Origin: Hoeflea_A sp963921345
GTDB taxonomy: Bacteria > Pseudomonadota > Alphaproteobacteria > Rhizobiales > Rhizobiaceae
Direction: 5' to 3'
NCBI GenBank assembly: GCA_963921345.3
Contig: OZ001229.2
Coordinates: 248,001 to 312,000, forward strand
DNA: 64,000 nucleotides
This document shows, piece after piece, positions 14,672 through 23,490 of the stretch. The notes beneath the pieces were generated by a model. It was not told the DNA's origin and did no database searches. It was given only the letters and a program-made list of their open reading frames with translations. Numbering within the stretch: the stretch's first letter is position 1; each line of letters begins with the position of its first letter. The translations under genes and the position numbers were made by a program.

Positions 14672-17060
14672 GTGCGGCGTGAAGCCGCGTAAGTAACTGT
14701 TCTGCTTGTCAAACGACATGACAGAACCTGCCGTTCCTCCGGCAGTAGCCTAGGGGTGCAGGCATAATTGGTAACGATCATGTCTGAAGCCACCCTGACA
14801 ATGTACTCCGATCTCGAAAGGGTGAAGTATAAACCGCAAGGGGAATACAAAGCTGCAAGCATCATGCGGCAGGAGGCTAGGCTTGGAAGTAAGGTGAAAT
14901 TATGTTGAATCGGTGATAAACCTCGTAATCTCGAACTTGCCAAAGATGCTGTCAGGCAAGAACCAAAAGGTAAATGGATTGGTCTTCGGGCTTCACGCTC
15001 TCGAAGCGAGGACATTAATCCATCGGGGAAAAGCCGGCACCTAACCTTCCATTGTTACTTACGCGGAACACGATAAGCCCGAATCTTCGCCCATTTATGG
15101 GCAGGCCGATCGCAAGAGACGCTGTTGAGGGTGCGGGTATGGGAGGTCGGAGAAAGCGAATGCTGTTCTGTAATGGCACAGATAGGGGTTGCGGTTCACC
15201 AACATCACCCCGCCTGAAAGGGCGCAGACTTCCGACTGGTCTCTCGTCGCGAGAGAATTTGTAGAACCGGATAGGAGGACAGGCAAATGACGGTTGCTTC
15301 TGCAACTGGTGCGGCCTCCGGCGGTGAGGTCGAATGGCACCAAATTGATTGGGCCAAGGCGCATCGAACCGTCCGAAGGCTGCAAGTGCGTATCGCGAAG
15401 GCAGTTCGGGAAGGCCGCTGGGGCAAGGTTAAATCCCTGCAATGGCTGCTGACCCACTCGTGGAGCGGTAAAGCTCTTGCCGTGAAGCGTGTTACTGGAA
15501 ACCGTGGCAAAAAGACGGCTGGCGTTGACGGAGAAATCTGGAACACGCCGGTCAAACGTGCCAGAGGAATGTTGTCGCTCAAACGGCGAGGCTATCGCCC
15601 GCAGCCGTTGAGGCGGGTACTTATCCCGAAAACAAACGGAAAACTGCGTCCATTGGGAATCCCGACTATGAAGGATCGGGCCATGCAGGCACTTCACCTG
15701 CTGGCGCTCGAACCTGTTGCGGAAACCACTGCGGATCCGAACTCCTATGGATTTCGACCGGAGCGGGCAAGTCGCGACGCAGCGGTACAATGCTATACAG
15801 CATTAGCCAAGAAATCGTCGTCCAAATGGATTCTTGACGCAGATATATCCGGATGTTTTGACAATATAAGTCATGATTGGATTGTTGCCAATATCCCTAT
15901 GGATAAAGTGACAATACGGAAATGGCTTAAATCCGGCTTTGTTGATAATGGTAAATTGTTTGCGACAGAGGCGGGAACGCCTCAAGGCGGAATAATTTCG
16001 CCAACTATCGCCAATATGACCTTGGACGGTATGGAGCAAGCAATTAATAACCGATTTGCTCTTAGTCGTAAACAACGAAACAAGAACAAGGTCCACCTGA
16101 TACGCTATGCTGACGATGTTGCGATAACTGGTTCATCGAAAGAAGTGCTGGAAGAAGCAAAGAAGTGGATCGAGAGTTTCTTGCAAGACAGGGGCCTTTT
16201 CCTGTCCGAAGAGAAAACAAAGATTCTGCATATCGAGGAAGGCTTTGATTTCCTCGGCTGGAACGTGCGCAAATACGATGGGAAACTTCTCATCAAGCCT
16301 GCCAAAAAGAACGTGCAGACATTCTTGCGTAAGGTTCGGGCGATCATCAGGGACACCAGAACAGCGAAGCAGGAAGCGATGATTCGCCGCCTGAACCCGG
16401 TCATCCGGGGATGGGCGAACTATCACCGCAACCAGGTGTCGAAGAAGACCTTCAAGAAGGTCGACCACCTCATCTGGAAACAACTCTGGCAATGGGCCTG
16501 CCGCAGGCACCCAAATAAGTCGCTGACCTGGGTGAAGAAACGTTACTTCGCTCGGGAAGGAAACCGGGACTGGGTGTTCCGGGCAGAGGTAAAAGACGAC
16601 AGGGGACACAACATCTATGTTAGGCTGGAAAAAGCCAGCGATGTTCCCATTCGACGTCATCGCAAGATCAAGGCGGAGGCCAACCCGTTTGACCCCTCAT
16701 GGGACGAATACTTTGCCGAGAGGCACAGTATGCTCATGGACCGGCAAGGACGGAAAACGGCATCGAAGCTTTGGAAAGCACAGAAAGGTGTATGCCCGAT
16801 TTGTCGAGAGCTCATCACGGAGAGCACGGGATGGGAAATCCATCATGTTCTTCCCCGCGCGCTCGGCGGATCGGATGCATTATCCAATCTTATGCTGTTG
16901 CATACCAATTGCCATTGGCAAGTCCATAGTAAAGCCTGGAATGGTGAACTGGCGGCTCCGGTCAAACGGGGCTTTTGAGCGGCTTGAGCCGCGTGCGGGG
17001 AAACTCGCTTGCGCGATTCTTAGGGGGGGATGGCTCAGCAATGAGCTGTCCCTACCCGAC
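14672..17060 (+). mobile_element. Group II intron with RT-HNH maturase
   Basis: A 2389-base intron. The 5' end GTGCGGC (14672) fits the GUGYG consensus. A structured ~600-base region (domains I-IV) precedes the ORF. After the ORF comes a domain V-like stem (AGCCGCGTGCGGG, GAAA loop, CTCGC TTGCGCGATTCT, about 16985-17022). A domain VI-like stem follows, ending CTACCCGAC at 17060. The insertion point is the last base of the scpB stop codon. Ends are inferred from consensus and need secondary-structure modelling to confirm. Confidence 0.8.
15287..16978 (+). CDS. ltrA: Group II intron reverse transcriptase/maturase with HNH endonuclease
   Basis: 563 residues; ATG at 15287 after a clear SD (GGAGGACAGGCAA). 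RT motifs are present: RRVLIPKTNGKLRPLGIPTM, ALEPVAETTADPNSYGFRPE, WILDADISGCFDNI, AGTPQGGIISPTIANMTLDG, and the catalytic HLIRYADDVAITG (YADD). The maturase domain X follows (IRGWANYHRNQVSKKTFKKV). An HNH nuclease domain ends the protein (CPICRELITESTG, WEIHHVLPRALGGSD, NLMLLHTNCH). All domains look intact, so the intron may be able to splice and retrohome. Confidence 0.95.
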   Translation: MTVASATGAASGGEVEWHQIDWAKAHRTVRRLQVRIAKAVREGRWGKVKSLQWLLTHSWSGKALAVKRVTGNRGKKTAGVDGEIWNTPVKRARGMLSLKRRGYRPQPLRRVLIPKTNGKLRPLGIPTMKDRAMQALHLLALEPVAETTADPNSYGFRPERASRDAAVQCYTALAKKSSSKWILDADISGCFDNISHDWIVANIPMDKVTIRKWLKSGFVDNGKLFATEAGTPQGGIISPTIANMTLDGMEQAINNRFALSRKQRNKNKVHLIRYADDVAITGSSKEVLEEAKKWIESFLQDRGLFLSEEKTKILHIEEGFDFLGWNVRKYDGKLLIKPAKKNVQTFLRKVRAIIRDTRTAKQEAMIRRLNPVIRGWANYHRNQVSKKTFKKVDHLIWKQLWQWACRRHPNKSLTWVKKRYFAREGNRDWVFRAEVKDDRGHNIYVRLEKASDVPIRRHRKIKAEANPFDPSWDEYFAERHSMLMDRQGRKTASKLWKAQKGVCPICRELITESTGWEIHHVLPRALGGSDALSNLMLLHTNCHWQVHSKAWNGELAAPVKRGF

Positions 17061-17483
17061 TCATGCACCGCCGGCTTCTGCGGTGGCCACGCCGGCGGCG
17101 CACTCGGTCCCGGTCCGCAAGCGGACCTCCTGCGGGTGCGCTGTTGACGCAGGCCTGGCCGGACACTCGGTCCCGCCACTTCGCCGGCGACATCGACCGG
17201 CATGCCGGCCGCCGGCTCGGGTTCCTGCGGGCGTCCATCTTTTCTTGGGGAGCCGGTTCCGGCCGAAGGTATGGAGCGTCGGTCTGAGACAGGCTATGGT
17301 GCCTGTGACGAAACGGTTCGTCCGCTCGACGGGAAATGGACTGCCAGTGATCATAAGATGCGGAATATGGACGAAACGGTATAGCGAACAGCAGCGCTGA
17401 CTCGATCAAGACCTAAATGCTTGGAATCGTCTATTTTGAGACCAGGAGAATGGGTGATAACTACACAACTGCAGGAGGCGGAG
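17061..17483. other. Spacer after the intron, no gene recognised
   Basis: About 420 GC-rich bases with several short dyads (for example GCCGGC-rich arms at 17070-17100). It is the 3' exon side of the scpB locus and may hold the scpB terminator. Open frames here on both strands show no recognisable protein. Confidence 0.4.
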
Positions 17484-18032
17484 ATGCCCGCGAAGGCAGC
17501 AACGTATCAGGACGTGCTTGACACTCCGGCGCACATGGTCGCTGAGATCGTTGCCGGAGAACTACACGCCCACCCGAGGCCAGCAAACCTGCATGGCCTG
17601 GCCAGTTCCGTCATGGCGCGCCGGATCGGCAGTCCATTCGATGATGGTGTTGGCGGTCCGGGTGGCTGGTGGATTGTCTTTGAGCCTGAACTTCATCTTG
17701 GCGGGGACATCCTCGTACCCGACCTGGCGGGCTGGCGACGCGATACAATGCCGGAGTTTGCCGTAGGGGCATTCTTCGAGATTACCCCTGACTGGGTGTG
17801 CGAGGTTCTCTCGCCGTCCACGCGCCAGCTTGATCAGAGAGGCAAGCGGGCGGCATATGCCCGCGAGGGGGTCTCCCATCTGTGGTTTGTGGACCCCGAT
17901 GCCCGGACGCTGGAAGCGTTTGCTCTTCGTGATGGCCAGTGGGTTCTGCTTGCGTCACTTGCGGAGTCCGATCCGGTCTCGGTTGAGCCCTTCGATGCGG
18001 TTACGTTCAACTTGGGTGATCTATGGCCCTGA
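17484..18032 (+). CDS. Uma2 family (DUF820) PD-(D/E)XK nuclease-like protein
   Basis: 182 residues, ATG after GGAGGCGGAG. The Uma2 fold is shown by MVAEIVAGELHAHPRP, GGWWIVFEPELHLGGDILVP followed by DLAGW (catalytic Asp region), WVCEVLSPSTRQLDQRGKR (Glu and Lys region) and AYAREGVSHLWFVDPDAR. Members are expanded in some bacteria and resemble restriction-type nucleases, but their cellular role is not established. It stands alone between the intron locus and the GcrA-like gene. Confidence 0.88.
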   Translation: MPAKAATYQDVLDTPAHMVAEIVAGELHAHPRPANLHGLASSVMARRIGSPFDDGVGGPGGWWIVFEPELHLGGDILVPDLAGWRRDTMPEFAVGAFFEITPDWVCEVLSPSTRQLDQRGKRAAYAREGVSHLWFVDPDARTLEAFALRDGQWVLLASLAESDPVSVEPFDAVTFNLGDLWP

Positions 18033-18251
18033 AGCCTAAAACCGATCCGCCGCTTCGCTTCGGCCTAAGCGGTGTCCGCCGACCAGGCGGACAAACCGTC
18101 CAGGTCAGTCGCCTACCGGCTCCCTACCCGTCAGGGGACGATTGCCCCCTACGGCGCTCACGCGCCTACCCCCTTCGGCTCTCGAAAGAGGCCAGGTTGA
18201 AACTCCGTGCTCAGGAACAAACCTAGGGGCAAAACGGATAGGGCAGGAACT

Positions 18252-18752
18252 ATGCGGCTGTGGACGCAGGACGAAGACAGGCAATTGCGGGCGCTGGTCG
18301 CATCTCGGCCAAAACTGTCGTCAACCGAGATCGGCAGGTACATGGGACGCAGCCGCTATAGCATCATCGGCTATTGCAACCGCATCGGACTGACACCGCC
18401 CAAGGCAGCGCGAAAGATCAATCACAAAGCTCCAGATCGGCCAGGCCAACGCAAGCCGAACGGCAAGCCAAATCCAGAGACTTGGCCGCCAAAGCCGCGT
18501 CCTGGACAAGAACCGCAAGAGCGCCAGGCTTTGCCAACGCGGTTCGCGGAACTCACGGCACACCAATGCCGCTTCCCGGTCGCCGACGATGAGCCGGGGC
18601 CGCTCATGGCATGCTGCGGGCAACGCGTCGCAGAGCCTTCAACAACCAACGGAATGCGCGCCAGCTATTGCGCGGAATGCATGAAAACCATGGTGAGGAC
18701 GATCAATCAGAAATCGATCTATTCCGCCTTGGCACGGCGGATCGATCAGTGA
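18252..18752 (+). CDS. GcrA-like cell cycle regulator
   Basis: 166 residues from the ATG at 18252 (AGGAACT upstream). The N-terminal homeodomain-like helix-turn-helix, WTQDEDRQLRALVASRP, STEIGRYMGRSRYSIIGYCN and RIGLTPP, matches GcrA. A basic Pro/Lys linker follows. The C-terminal CRFPV...ACCGQRV...SYCAECM motif matches the GcrA tail that contacts sigma70. Chromosomal GcrA activates CcrM-methylated promoters in Alphaproteobacteria. This version is divergent (SRYSIIGYCNRIG instead of the usual RNAVIGKxHRLG) and may be a plasmid paralogue affecting local genes. Confidence 0.72.
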   Translation: MRLWTQDEDRQLRALVASRPKLSSTEIGRYMGRSRYSIIGYCNRIGLTPPKAARKINHKAPDRPGQRKPNGKPNPETWPPKPRPGQEPQERQALPTRFAELTAHQCRFPVADDEPGPLMACCGQRVAEPSTTNGMRASYCAECMKTMVRTINQKSIYSALARRIDQ

Positions 18753-18827
18753 TTCTCATAAATCGTTTGCCGGGAGAAAGGGCGAGCCATGTCCCGGCCA
18801 ACCTTGCCTTATTGGGCGACGGCTCTC

Positions 18828-19385
18828 TCAAGGGCTGACGGGAGAAGGCCCGTCGTCACCACTGGCGATAGCGCCTATGACGCCTGCGACTGCGGCAGCC
18901 GTAATTGTACCGATGGTGGTGACGGTAACGCCGACGGCAGCACCAGCAACGACACTGCCACCGATAGCAATCGCCGGTATGACGCCTGTCTTGGCGGTTT
19001 GGCACCTCCGCCCGGCGTCCACGACACGAACGCACAGGCTGTCGCCGTGCGGCACGAAACAGGTGTCGACATTCTGCGGCAGTTGCAGTGAACAGGCCGT
19101 GCCGACCATCATGGATGCCGACGATTGCGGCCCGACGGAAACCCGGCTTGTCTGCGTCAGCAGTACTACCTGGCCTTCCACTACTTCGGGGTCGGCTTTT
19201 GCCGTGCTCACGGTCACAGAACCGTTGGGATTGTTCAACGAACCGACCGTGTCGCTCGTTTTCGCAGGCAACGGAACTCGACATGTGCAAGCTTGGTCTT
19301 GTGCCAGCGCCGGAGCGGTCGCGGCCATGGCATGCAAGATCGTGACAATGGCACAGAACTTCGCCACAGGTTTTGTGTTCGACAT
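18828..19385 (-). CDS. Secreted/periplasmic hypothetical protein
   Basis: 185 residues from the start at 19385, chosen because it gives a clean signal peptide: basic start, hydrophobic core FCAIVTILHAMAATAPALAQ, cleavage expected after AQ. The mature part has Cys pairs (CTCRVP, ACSLQLPQNVDTCF, DSLCVRVVDAGRRC) and ends in a Gly/Ala/Val-rich hydrophobic stretch (GGSVVAGAAVGVTVTTIG) that may be a membrane helix. The open frame extends to 19472 but without a better start. I do not recognise the family. Confidence 0.6.
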   Translation of the reverse strand: MSNTKPVAKFCAIVTILHAMAATAPALAQDQACTCRVPLPAKTSDTVGSLNNPNGSVTVSTAKADPEVVEGQVVLLTQTSRVSVGPQSSASMMVGTACSLQLPQNVDTCFVPHGDSLCVRVVDAGRRCQTAKTGVIPAIAIGGSVVAGAAVGVTVTTIGTITAAAVAGVIGAIASGDDGPSPVSP

Positions 19386-19808
19386 GATTTTTCCAGCCCA
19401 ATATCCGGGATACGAACCATCCAGGTTCGCTGCCCACGGTTCAAATCCATCAAAAACCAAAACGCAAGTCAAATTTGGTTAAAACAGGCAAGCAGGAGTG
19501 CCGGATTTCCTCGAATTAACGACGCTTACTTGCTTAGCTATACTACCCGCCCCGCCGCGATTTCTGCAATCCCGATCCGAGGCTTTGTTCCACGCGCTCC
19601 CGGCTGACGCAGTTTGAATTTCGGCGGGCTTGCCGGATGTCCGGTGTCTCACCGACGGCACCAGGGCTCGACAATGGGTAAGCGCATGGCGGGTTCCGGC
19701 CACATGCCGCGCCTTGCGGCTTTCGTTTCGATCCGTTTCGGGCGATTGCGCATTGTGGTACGCAAAAAGCCGATCCTTCCAGACGGGCAGAATGGAACCG
19801 GAGCTCCA
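19386..19808. other. Divergent spacer, no gene recognised
   Basis: About 420 bases between the secreted protein gene (reading left) and the 19809 gene (reading right). It should hold both promoters. An AT-richer patch at 19465-19560 is the likeliest place, but I see no convincing -35/-10 pair. Confidence 0.35.
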
Positions 19809-20117
19809 ATGCCAGAGACGCCGACGGACATCGATATCGATGAACTGGTTAGTCACGACGATGGCGAGGACTGTGTTGTCTGTCTGTCCAGTGACATATC
19901 TGCGTCCGTGGTGGTTCCGGCGGTTCTGACATGGGAGGAGGTCCATGATCTGCCGCGCGGGGCACTTGCGTTGCATGGTGCCGCCGGCCTTCTGGCCGCG
20001 CTGCTCGAAGCTGGCATTCCGCGTCACCAGGTGGAGGTCGGGCTGTCCGCGCTGCTCGACGAGTTCGAGCAGATCAAGGCCGAGCGGGATCTGGGCATGG
20101 TGCAGGGCAACGCCTGA
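19809..20117 (+). CDS. Hypothetical acidic protein
   Basis: 102 residues from the ATG at 19809, where the acidic sequence MPETPTDIDIDELVSHDDGE begins; the frame is open back to 19614, but that extra part is basic and unlike a native N-terminus. The C-terminal half (LHGAAGLLAALLEAGIPRHQ, LDEFEQIKAERDLGM) is helical. Family not recognised. It lies 19 bases before the next hypothetical gene in the same direction, suggesting co-transcription. Confidence 0.5.
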   Translation: MPETPTDIDIDELVSHDDGEDCVVCLSSDISASVVVPAVLTWEEVHDLPRGALALHGAAGLLAALLEAGIPRHQVEVGLSALLDEFEQIKAERDLGMVQGNA

Positions 20118-20136
20118 TCCTCGCCGGGGAGGTGGA

Positions 20137-20601
20137 ATGGAAACGGAGCAATCAGGATCGCCGAAACAAAGACGGATACGCGAATTGTACGCAATGAAGG
20201 ACCGCGCAGTGCTGGATCAGCGGTTGTTTCCGGCTGTGATGGCTCGCTTCGCGCTGCCTGATGCGATGGATATGATGCGTTCTCGCCTGGGCCCGGCTGT
20301 TGGCCCCGCCTTTGCCGAAGACCTGCGCACGACGGTCGCCTGGCTTTATAACGCGCTGTCGGATCCGGATGCAGGCGATCTGATGCCGGCGCATGAGCGC
20401 GCCCGGTTGCGCGGGTCCATGTGCGAAGCCATCACCCATATCGAGGACTGGGCCGAACGCCACGGTACCGAGGCCTGCGGCACGCCGTTTGAAGACGCCG
20501 CCGCCCGCCGGGGCTGGCCGGACAAGGCCGGTCGCGGCTGGACACCGCCCTGGGATATCCTCGCAATTACCAGGCCCTGCTACTGGTCAACCGAGCGCTG
20601 A
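20137..20601 (+). CDS. Hypothetical protein, C-terminus possibly frameshifted
   Basis: 154 residues; ATG at 20137 with a strong SD (GGGGAGGTGG). Helical segments include LFPAVMARFALPDAMDMMRS and TTVAWLYNALSDPDAGDLMP. Family not recognised. Near 20555 the sequence after PPWDI changes character. A shifted frame reads RNYQALLLVNRALKLLRT to a stop near 20618, which looks more like coding sequence, so a one-base change may have altered the tail. It is likely in an operon with the gene ending at 20117. Confidence 0.55.
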   Translation: METEQSGSPKQRRIRELYAMKDRAVLDQRLFPAVMARFALPDAMDMMRSRLGPAVGPAFAEDLRTTVAWLYNALSDPDAGDLMPAHERARLRGSMCEAITHIEDWAERHGTEACGTPFEDAAARRGWPDKAGRGWTPPWDILAITRPCYWSTER

Positions 20602-20739
20602 AACTTCTCCGCACGTGACGATCCGGCTCGTGGCCGCGACCTCAATTGAACCGGGCGCTGTCAGGATCAAGCCGCGCCGGACCGATCTCGGGAGCCTGTG
20701 CGTTGTTGTTGTCACTGGGGAGTGGAAAAGAACTGGGGA

Positions 20740-20929
20740 TCAGGCCGCTTTGAGTTTTCCTTCCGAAAGCCTTCCATCGAGAACGGCTGCTTTTATGGTC
20801 GCTACGCGGTGAGCTCCGCGCGGCGACCATCGCATCCGCTGCCTTTTGCCCATGCGGATGTTGGCGATGTCGTTGACCAGTCCTTCGGCCCGAGACGTTG
20901 AAACCGCCCGACCTCGCAGTCGCCGCCGC
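20740..20929 (-). pseudogene. Transposase C-terminal fragment, family unassigned
   Basis: About 60 residues with the signature SRAEGLVNDIANIRMGKRQR then RMRWSPRGAHRV, ending GRLSEGKLKAA and a stop at 20740. I recognise this NxRMxKRQxMRWSPRGAH pattern from transposase C-termini but cannot name the IS family. The fragment is cut at 20930 exactly where an IS6-type end begins. Confidence 0.6.
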
Positions 20930-20967
20930 GGCATTGCCAAGTTGAATCCGGCGACTTGAGAGATGGG
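20930..20967. repeat. Solo IS6-type terminal sequence
   Basis: GGCATTGCCAAGTTG followed by TCCGGCGACTTGAGAGATGGG matches the right end of the element at 442-1263 (read in reverse complement from 1263 to 1226) with two differences. No IS6 transposase is next to it. It looks like a scar left after an IS6-mediated deletion or one-ended event. Confidence 0.7.
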
Positions 20968-21161
20968 CCCAATCGAACCGAGGCTGCGAAAACGGCCAAT
21001 TGGGTAAAGGCGACTTTCTCGAGCTCGGCGGTCAGAAAATCATTGACGGCACAAAACCACAGGGCAAGGGACCATTCTGAAGACATGACGGCGCCAAGGC
21101 CATTGTCGAAGTGGTCATACAGCACCTGGTTGTAGGTGGCGCGCCATTTCTCGTTCGTCAT
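20968..21161 (-). pseudogene. Fragment of an unrecognised gene
   Basis: From an ATG at 21161, about 60 residues (MTNEKWRATYNQVLYDHFDN, SEWSLALWFCAVNDFLTAEL) look like genuine protein, but the frame then runs into the IS6-type end at 20967. Family not recognised. It is opposed to the DUF1403 remnant at 21187. Confidence 0.3.
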
Positions 21162-21186
21162 GAACTTCACCAGGCTGGCGAAAGGA

Positions 21187-21436
21187 TCCGACGATGCCGT
21201 CGCCCTGTTTCTGATCGAGGATACGGTGGCGCCATCGGGAATACTGTCGCCGCACATCCGTGGAACGCGTACGCTGATGTCTGGCCGGGCTGTGCGACAG
21301 GTTGGTGTGAAGATGATGGACGCCGCGGACGGCGGCAAAGTCGCCGGAGACAAGACGCGGTCACGCGAAGGCCTGCTCGATCGCGAACTCGAATCGCGAC
21401 CTGCCGGAACGGGAAGGCATCAAGGGTACGGCGTGA
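21187..21436 (+). pseudogene. Decayed second copy of the DUF1403-scpB locus
   Basis: SDDAVALFLIEDTVAPSGIL then RGTRTLMSGRA repeats the C-terminal domain of the intact DUF1403 at 13035-14060 (SSDDAVALFLTEDAVSPSGM). After a break, EGLLDRELE (21366) matches the ScpB N-terminus (EALFDRELD). This is joined, in another frame, to RDLPEREGIKGTA and a TGA at 21434-21436, matching the ScpB C-terminus RDLPELEGIEMA and stop. So most of DUF1403 and nearly all of scpB have been deleted, leaving three fused scraps. Confidence 0.75.
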
Positions 21437-21523
21437 TCTTGCGACCGGGTATGGGCGAAATCGTTTCCGACAATTCCGTATCATGCTTTGATACAGATAT
21501 CATTTGTGATAGATAGCTGAAAA

Positions 21524-21805
21524 ATGATCCAGAGCACCAAGGGCAAACGCGCCGCCGGCGCTGTTCGTGGCAATTACGGAAAAGGCTTTCCGGCAGATTT
21601 GGTGAAGCGCACAAGGGCGATGCTCACGGCACTCGATGCAGCAGTTGTCCTGGAAGATTTGCGATTCCCGCCGGGCAACCATCTGGAGGAATTGAAAGGC
21701 GATCGAGCGGGGCAGCATTCCGTAAGGATCAACGGCCAGTGGCGCATCTGTTTTTTCTGGACGCAAAACGGTCCCACTGATGTTGAAATTGTTGATTATC
21801 ATTGA
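21524..21805 (+). CDS. higB: HigB-type toxin (RelE/ParE superfamily)
   Basis: 93 residues. It shows the HigB/plasmid-maintenance-killer pattern: NYGKGFPADLVKRTRAMLTA, LDAAVVLEDLRFPPGNHLEE, LKGDRAGQHSVRINGQWRIC and the terminal DVEIVDYH. Such toxins cleave mRNA on the ribosome. The gene is followed by higA 11 bases after the stop, the standard toxin-first order for this family. Residues around KGKRAAGAVRGN are slightly unusual, but the catalytic C-terminal half looks intact. Confidence 0.88.
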   Translation: MIQSTKGKRAAGAVRGNYGKGFPADLVKRTRAMLTALDAAVVLEDLRFPPGNHLEELKGDRAGQHSVRINGQWRICFFWTQNGPTDVEIVDYH

Positions 21806-21816
21806 AAGCAAAAATT

Positions 21817-22158
21817 ATGAGCCTGCTTAAAGATCCAAGGCACCCCGGCGAAGTCTTGAAAGAGCTTTACCTTGATCCTCTGGATATAGGAGCGATTGCG
21901 TTTGCGCGCCGTCTAGGCGTGCCGCGCACCCGGATCGAGCGGCTTTTGAAAGGTGTGACTCGTATAACGCCAGACACGGCCCTGCGTCTGGCGCGTGCAT
22001 TCAACACAACCCCGGCGTACTGGATGAGTATGCAGGTCAATCACGACATGGCGGTGATTTCCAAAGAGGTTGATGTGTCGACAATTGAACCGCTGGTGAC
22101 AACCAGAACCGACCAACGGACGGGACATACTCGACGCAAAATCCGCGGTGTATTCTGA
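21817..22158 (+). CDS. higA: HigA-type antitoxin (XRE family)
   Basis: 113 residues from the ATG at 21817 (MSLLKDPRHPGEVLKELYLD, the typical HigA start). The helix-turn-helix is AIAFARRLGVPRTRIERLLK, followed by RITPDTALRLARAFNTTPAYW. The C-terminus (TRTDQRTGHTRRKIRGVF) is basic. It neutralises HigB and probably represses the operon. The frame is open back to 21802, but the internal ATG matches the family start. Confidence 0.88.
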   Translation: MSLLKDPRHPGEVLKELYLDPLDIGAIAFARRLGVPRTRIERLLKGVTRITPDTALRLARAFNTTPAYWMSMQVNHDMAVISKEVDVSTIEPLVTTRTDQRTGHTRRKIRGVF

Positions 22159-22312
22159 CAATAGATCTCCAATCGGTCGGCGCGAGCTTCTTCATAAAGT
22201 GGAAGCTTCAGATGTTGTTGCAAGTAGGATACCCCATGGATTCACTGCAGTTGTCCGGGCAAATGCCCGGCGGAATTGCTGCCCGGGGGAGACTGTACAA
22301 GAGGTGATCGGA

Positions 22313-23428
22313 ATGGCTCGTGCGCGAGCAGACAGTTTCATATCGAGGTTTTTGTTTCGTGGTTCGAGGGAACCCGAAAGTGACGCTGTCGATGCCGATG
22401 TGGAGGTCGCACCGAGGTCACGGCCGGACGCCACCAGCGGGCATCAACTTGTTTGGGCCTCGAACGGCGAGCGATCTGTTCAGAAACTCGTGGAAACCGT
22501 GCTGAAAGGGACGAACGTCCTCATTGTCACCGGATACCAGGACTTTCTGTCTGCGATGTCGGTCATTTTACGTGTTCGGCCAAACATCGGATCGGAAGGC
22601 CCCAATGCGATCCGGATCCTGTTCGGCACGAACACTGATAACCGAAACGGCCTGGATGGCAAGAGACGCGAATTGTCGAAAGAGGCCCGCGACTATTTCC
22701 TGGAAACACGTGGACTATCGCTTCGGTCTCTTGATGAATTGCGCGCTGTCCTCGCTTACGACGCCACGGCGTCAGGCGCTGTTTCGCTTCGCATCTTTGA
22801 TCCGGACCTTGCACGCGAGCGTTTCGGCCGTGGTCACACGATGCTCCATGCCAAGCTTTTTCTCAGCGACAGCGGCGCACTGGCTGGCAGTGCCAACTTT
22901 TCGCTCGGCGGCCTCAGACGAAACCTTGAATACGTCGACGACCTTCAGGCCTTCCCGGATCTTGCCGCGACACGTCGCCAGGCTGCCGAAGGCTTCTGGG
23001 CGATTGGAACAGATTGGACCGAACAGGCTCTCGAGATACTTGGCGCACTTCTGAGACCTGTGAGCGCCGAAGAAGCCCTCGCTCGCACGGTCCATGAGAT
23101 GACAACGTTTTCGCCCTGGCGCGTCGGCGGGGATGGCGCCGCCGGACGTCCACCCCTGCCGTTCCAAACGGACCTCGTCTACGAGGCCGCGGGTACCGCC
23201 TACGAACACGGGTTTGCTTTCGTCGAAGCACCGACGGGAGCGGGCAAGACCGACATCGGCAAACACTTGGCCACCGTGCTGCCAACGATGCATTCGAGTG
23301 TCGTGCTACGTCACGGCAATGAACGTCCCGATCAAACACGCAATGGCGCGCTTGGGATCATCCCGGCAAGCGTGCTTGGCAATTGGCTTAGGTGTCACTG
23401 TACCCTAATTAATCAGAATCAAGCCTGA
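22313..23428 (+). pseudogene. PLD-domain/SF2 helicase, truncated after Walker A
   Basis: 371 residues from the ATG at 22313 (MARARADSFISRF; GAGGTGATC upstream). A phospholipase D-like domain carries the HxK-type motif HTMLHAKLFLSDSGALAGSA followed by NFSLGG (about residues 170-205). A helicase domain then begins: LPFQTDLVYEAAGTAYEHGF and Walker A VEAPTGAGKTDIGKHLA (about 305-320), then GIIPASVLGNWL. The protein stops near residue 360, at a point where related helicases would have hundreds of residues left. The lost part is not found downstream. Such PLD-helicases are often defence-associated. The break lies just before the TGTACC repeats at 23391. Confidence 0.75.
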
Positions 23429-23490
23429 AATTGCCCCAAAAAATCAATGGTGGTTTGTACCCTTAATTTTCATATTGTACCGTTAATGTC
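23391..23490. repeat. Three TGTACC-type repeats, possible transposon end
   Basis: Within 100 AT-rich bases directly after the helicase break are TGTACCCTAATTAAT (23399), TGTACCCTTAATTTT (about 23456) and TGTACCGTTAATGT (about 23477). The first follows TGTCAC. Spaced direct copies after a TGT tip resemble the multi-site ends of Tn7/Tn5053-type elements. No matching transposase is adjacent, so this may be a stranded end. Confidence 0.45.

Noticed and set aside
16975..17400. Open frames on both strands after the group II intron
   Set aside because: They begin inside intron domain V/VI and encode Arg/Pro-rich sequence without family features.
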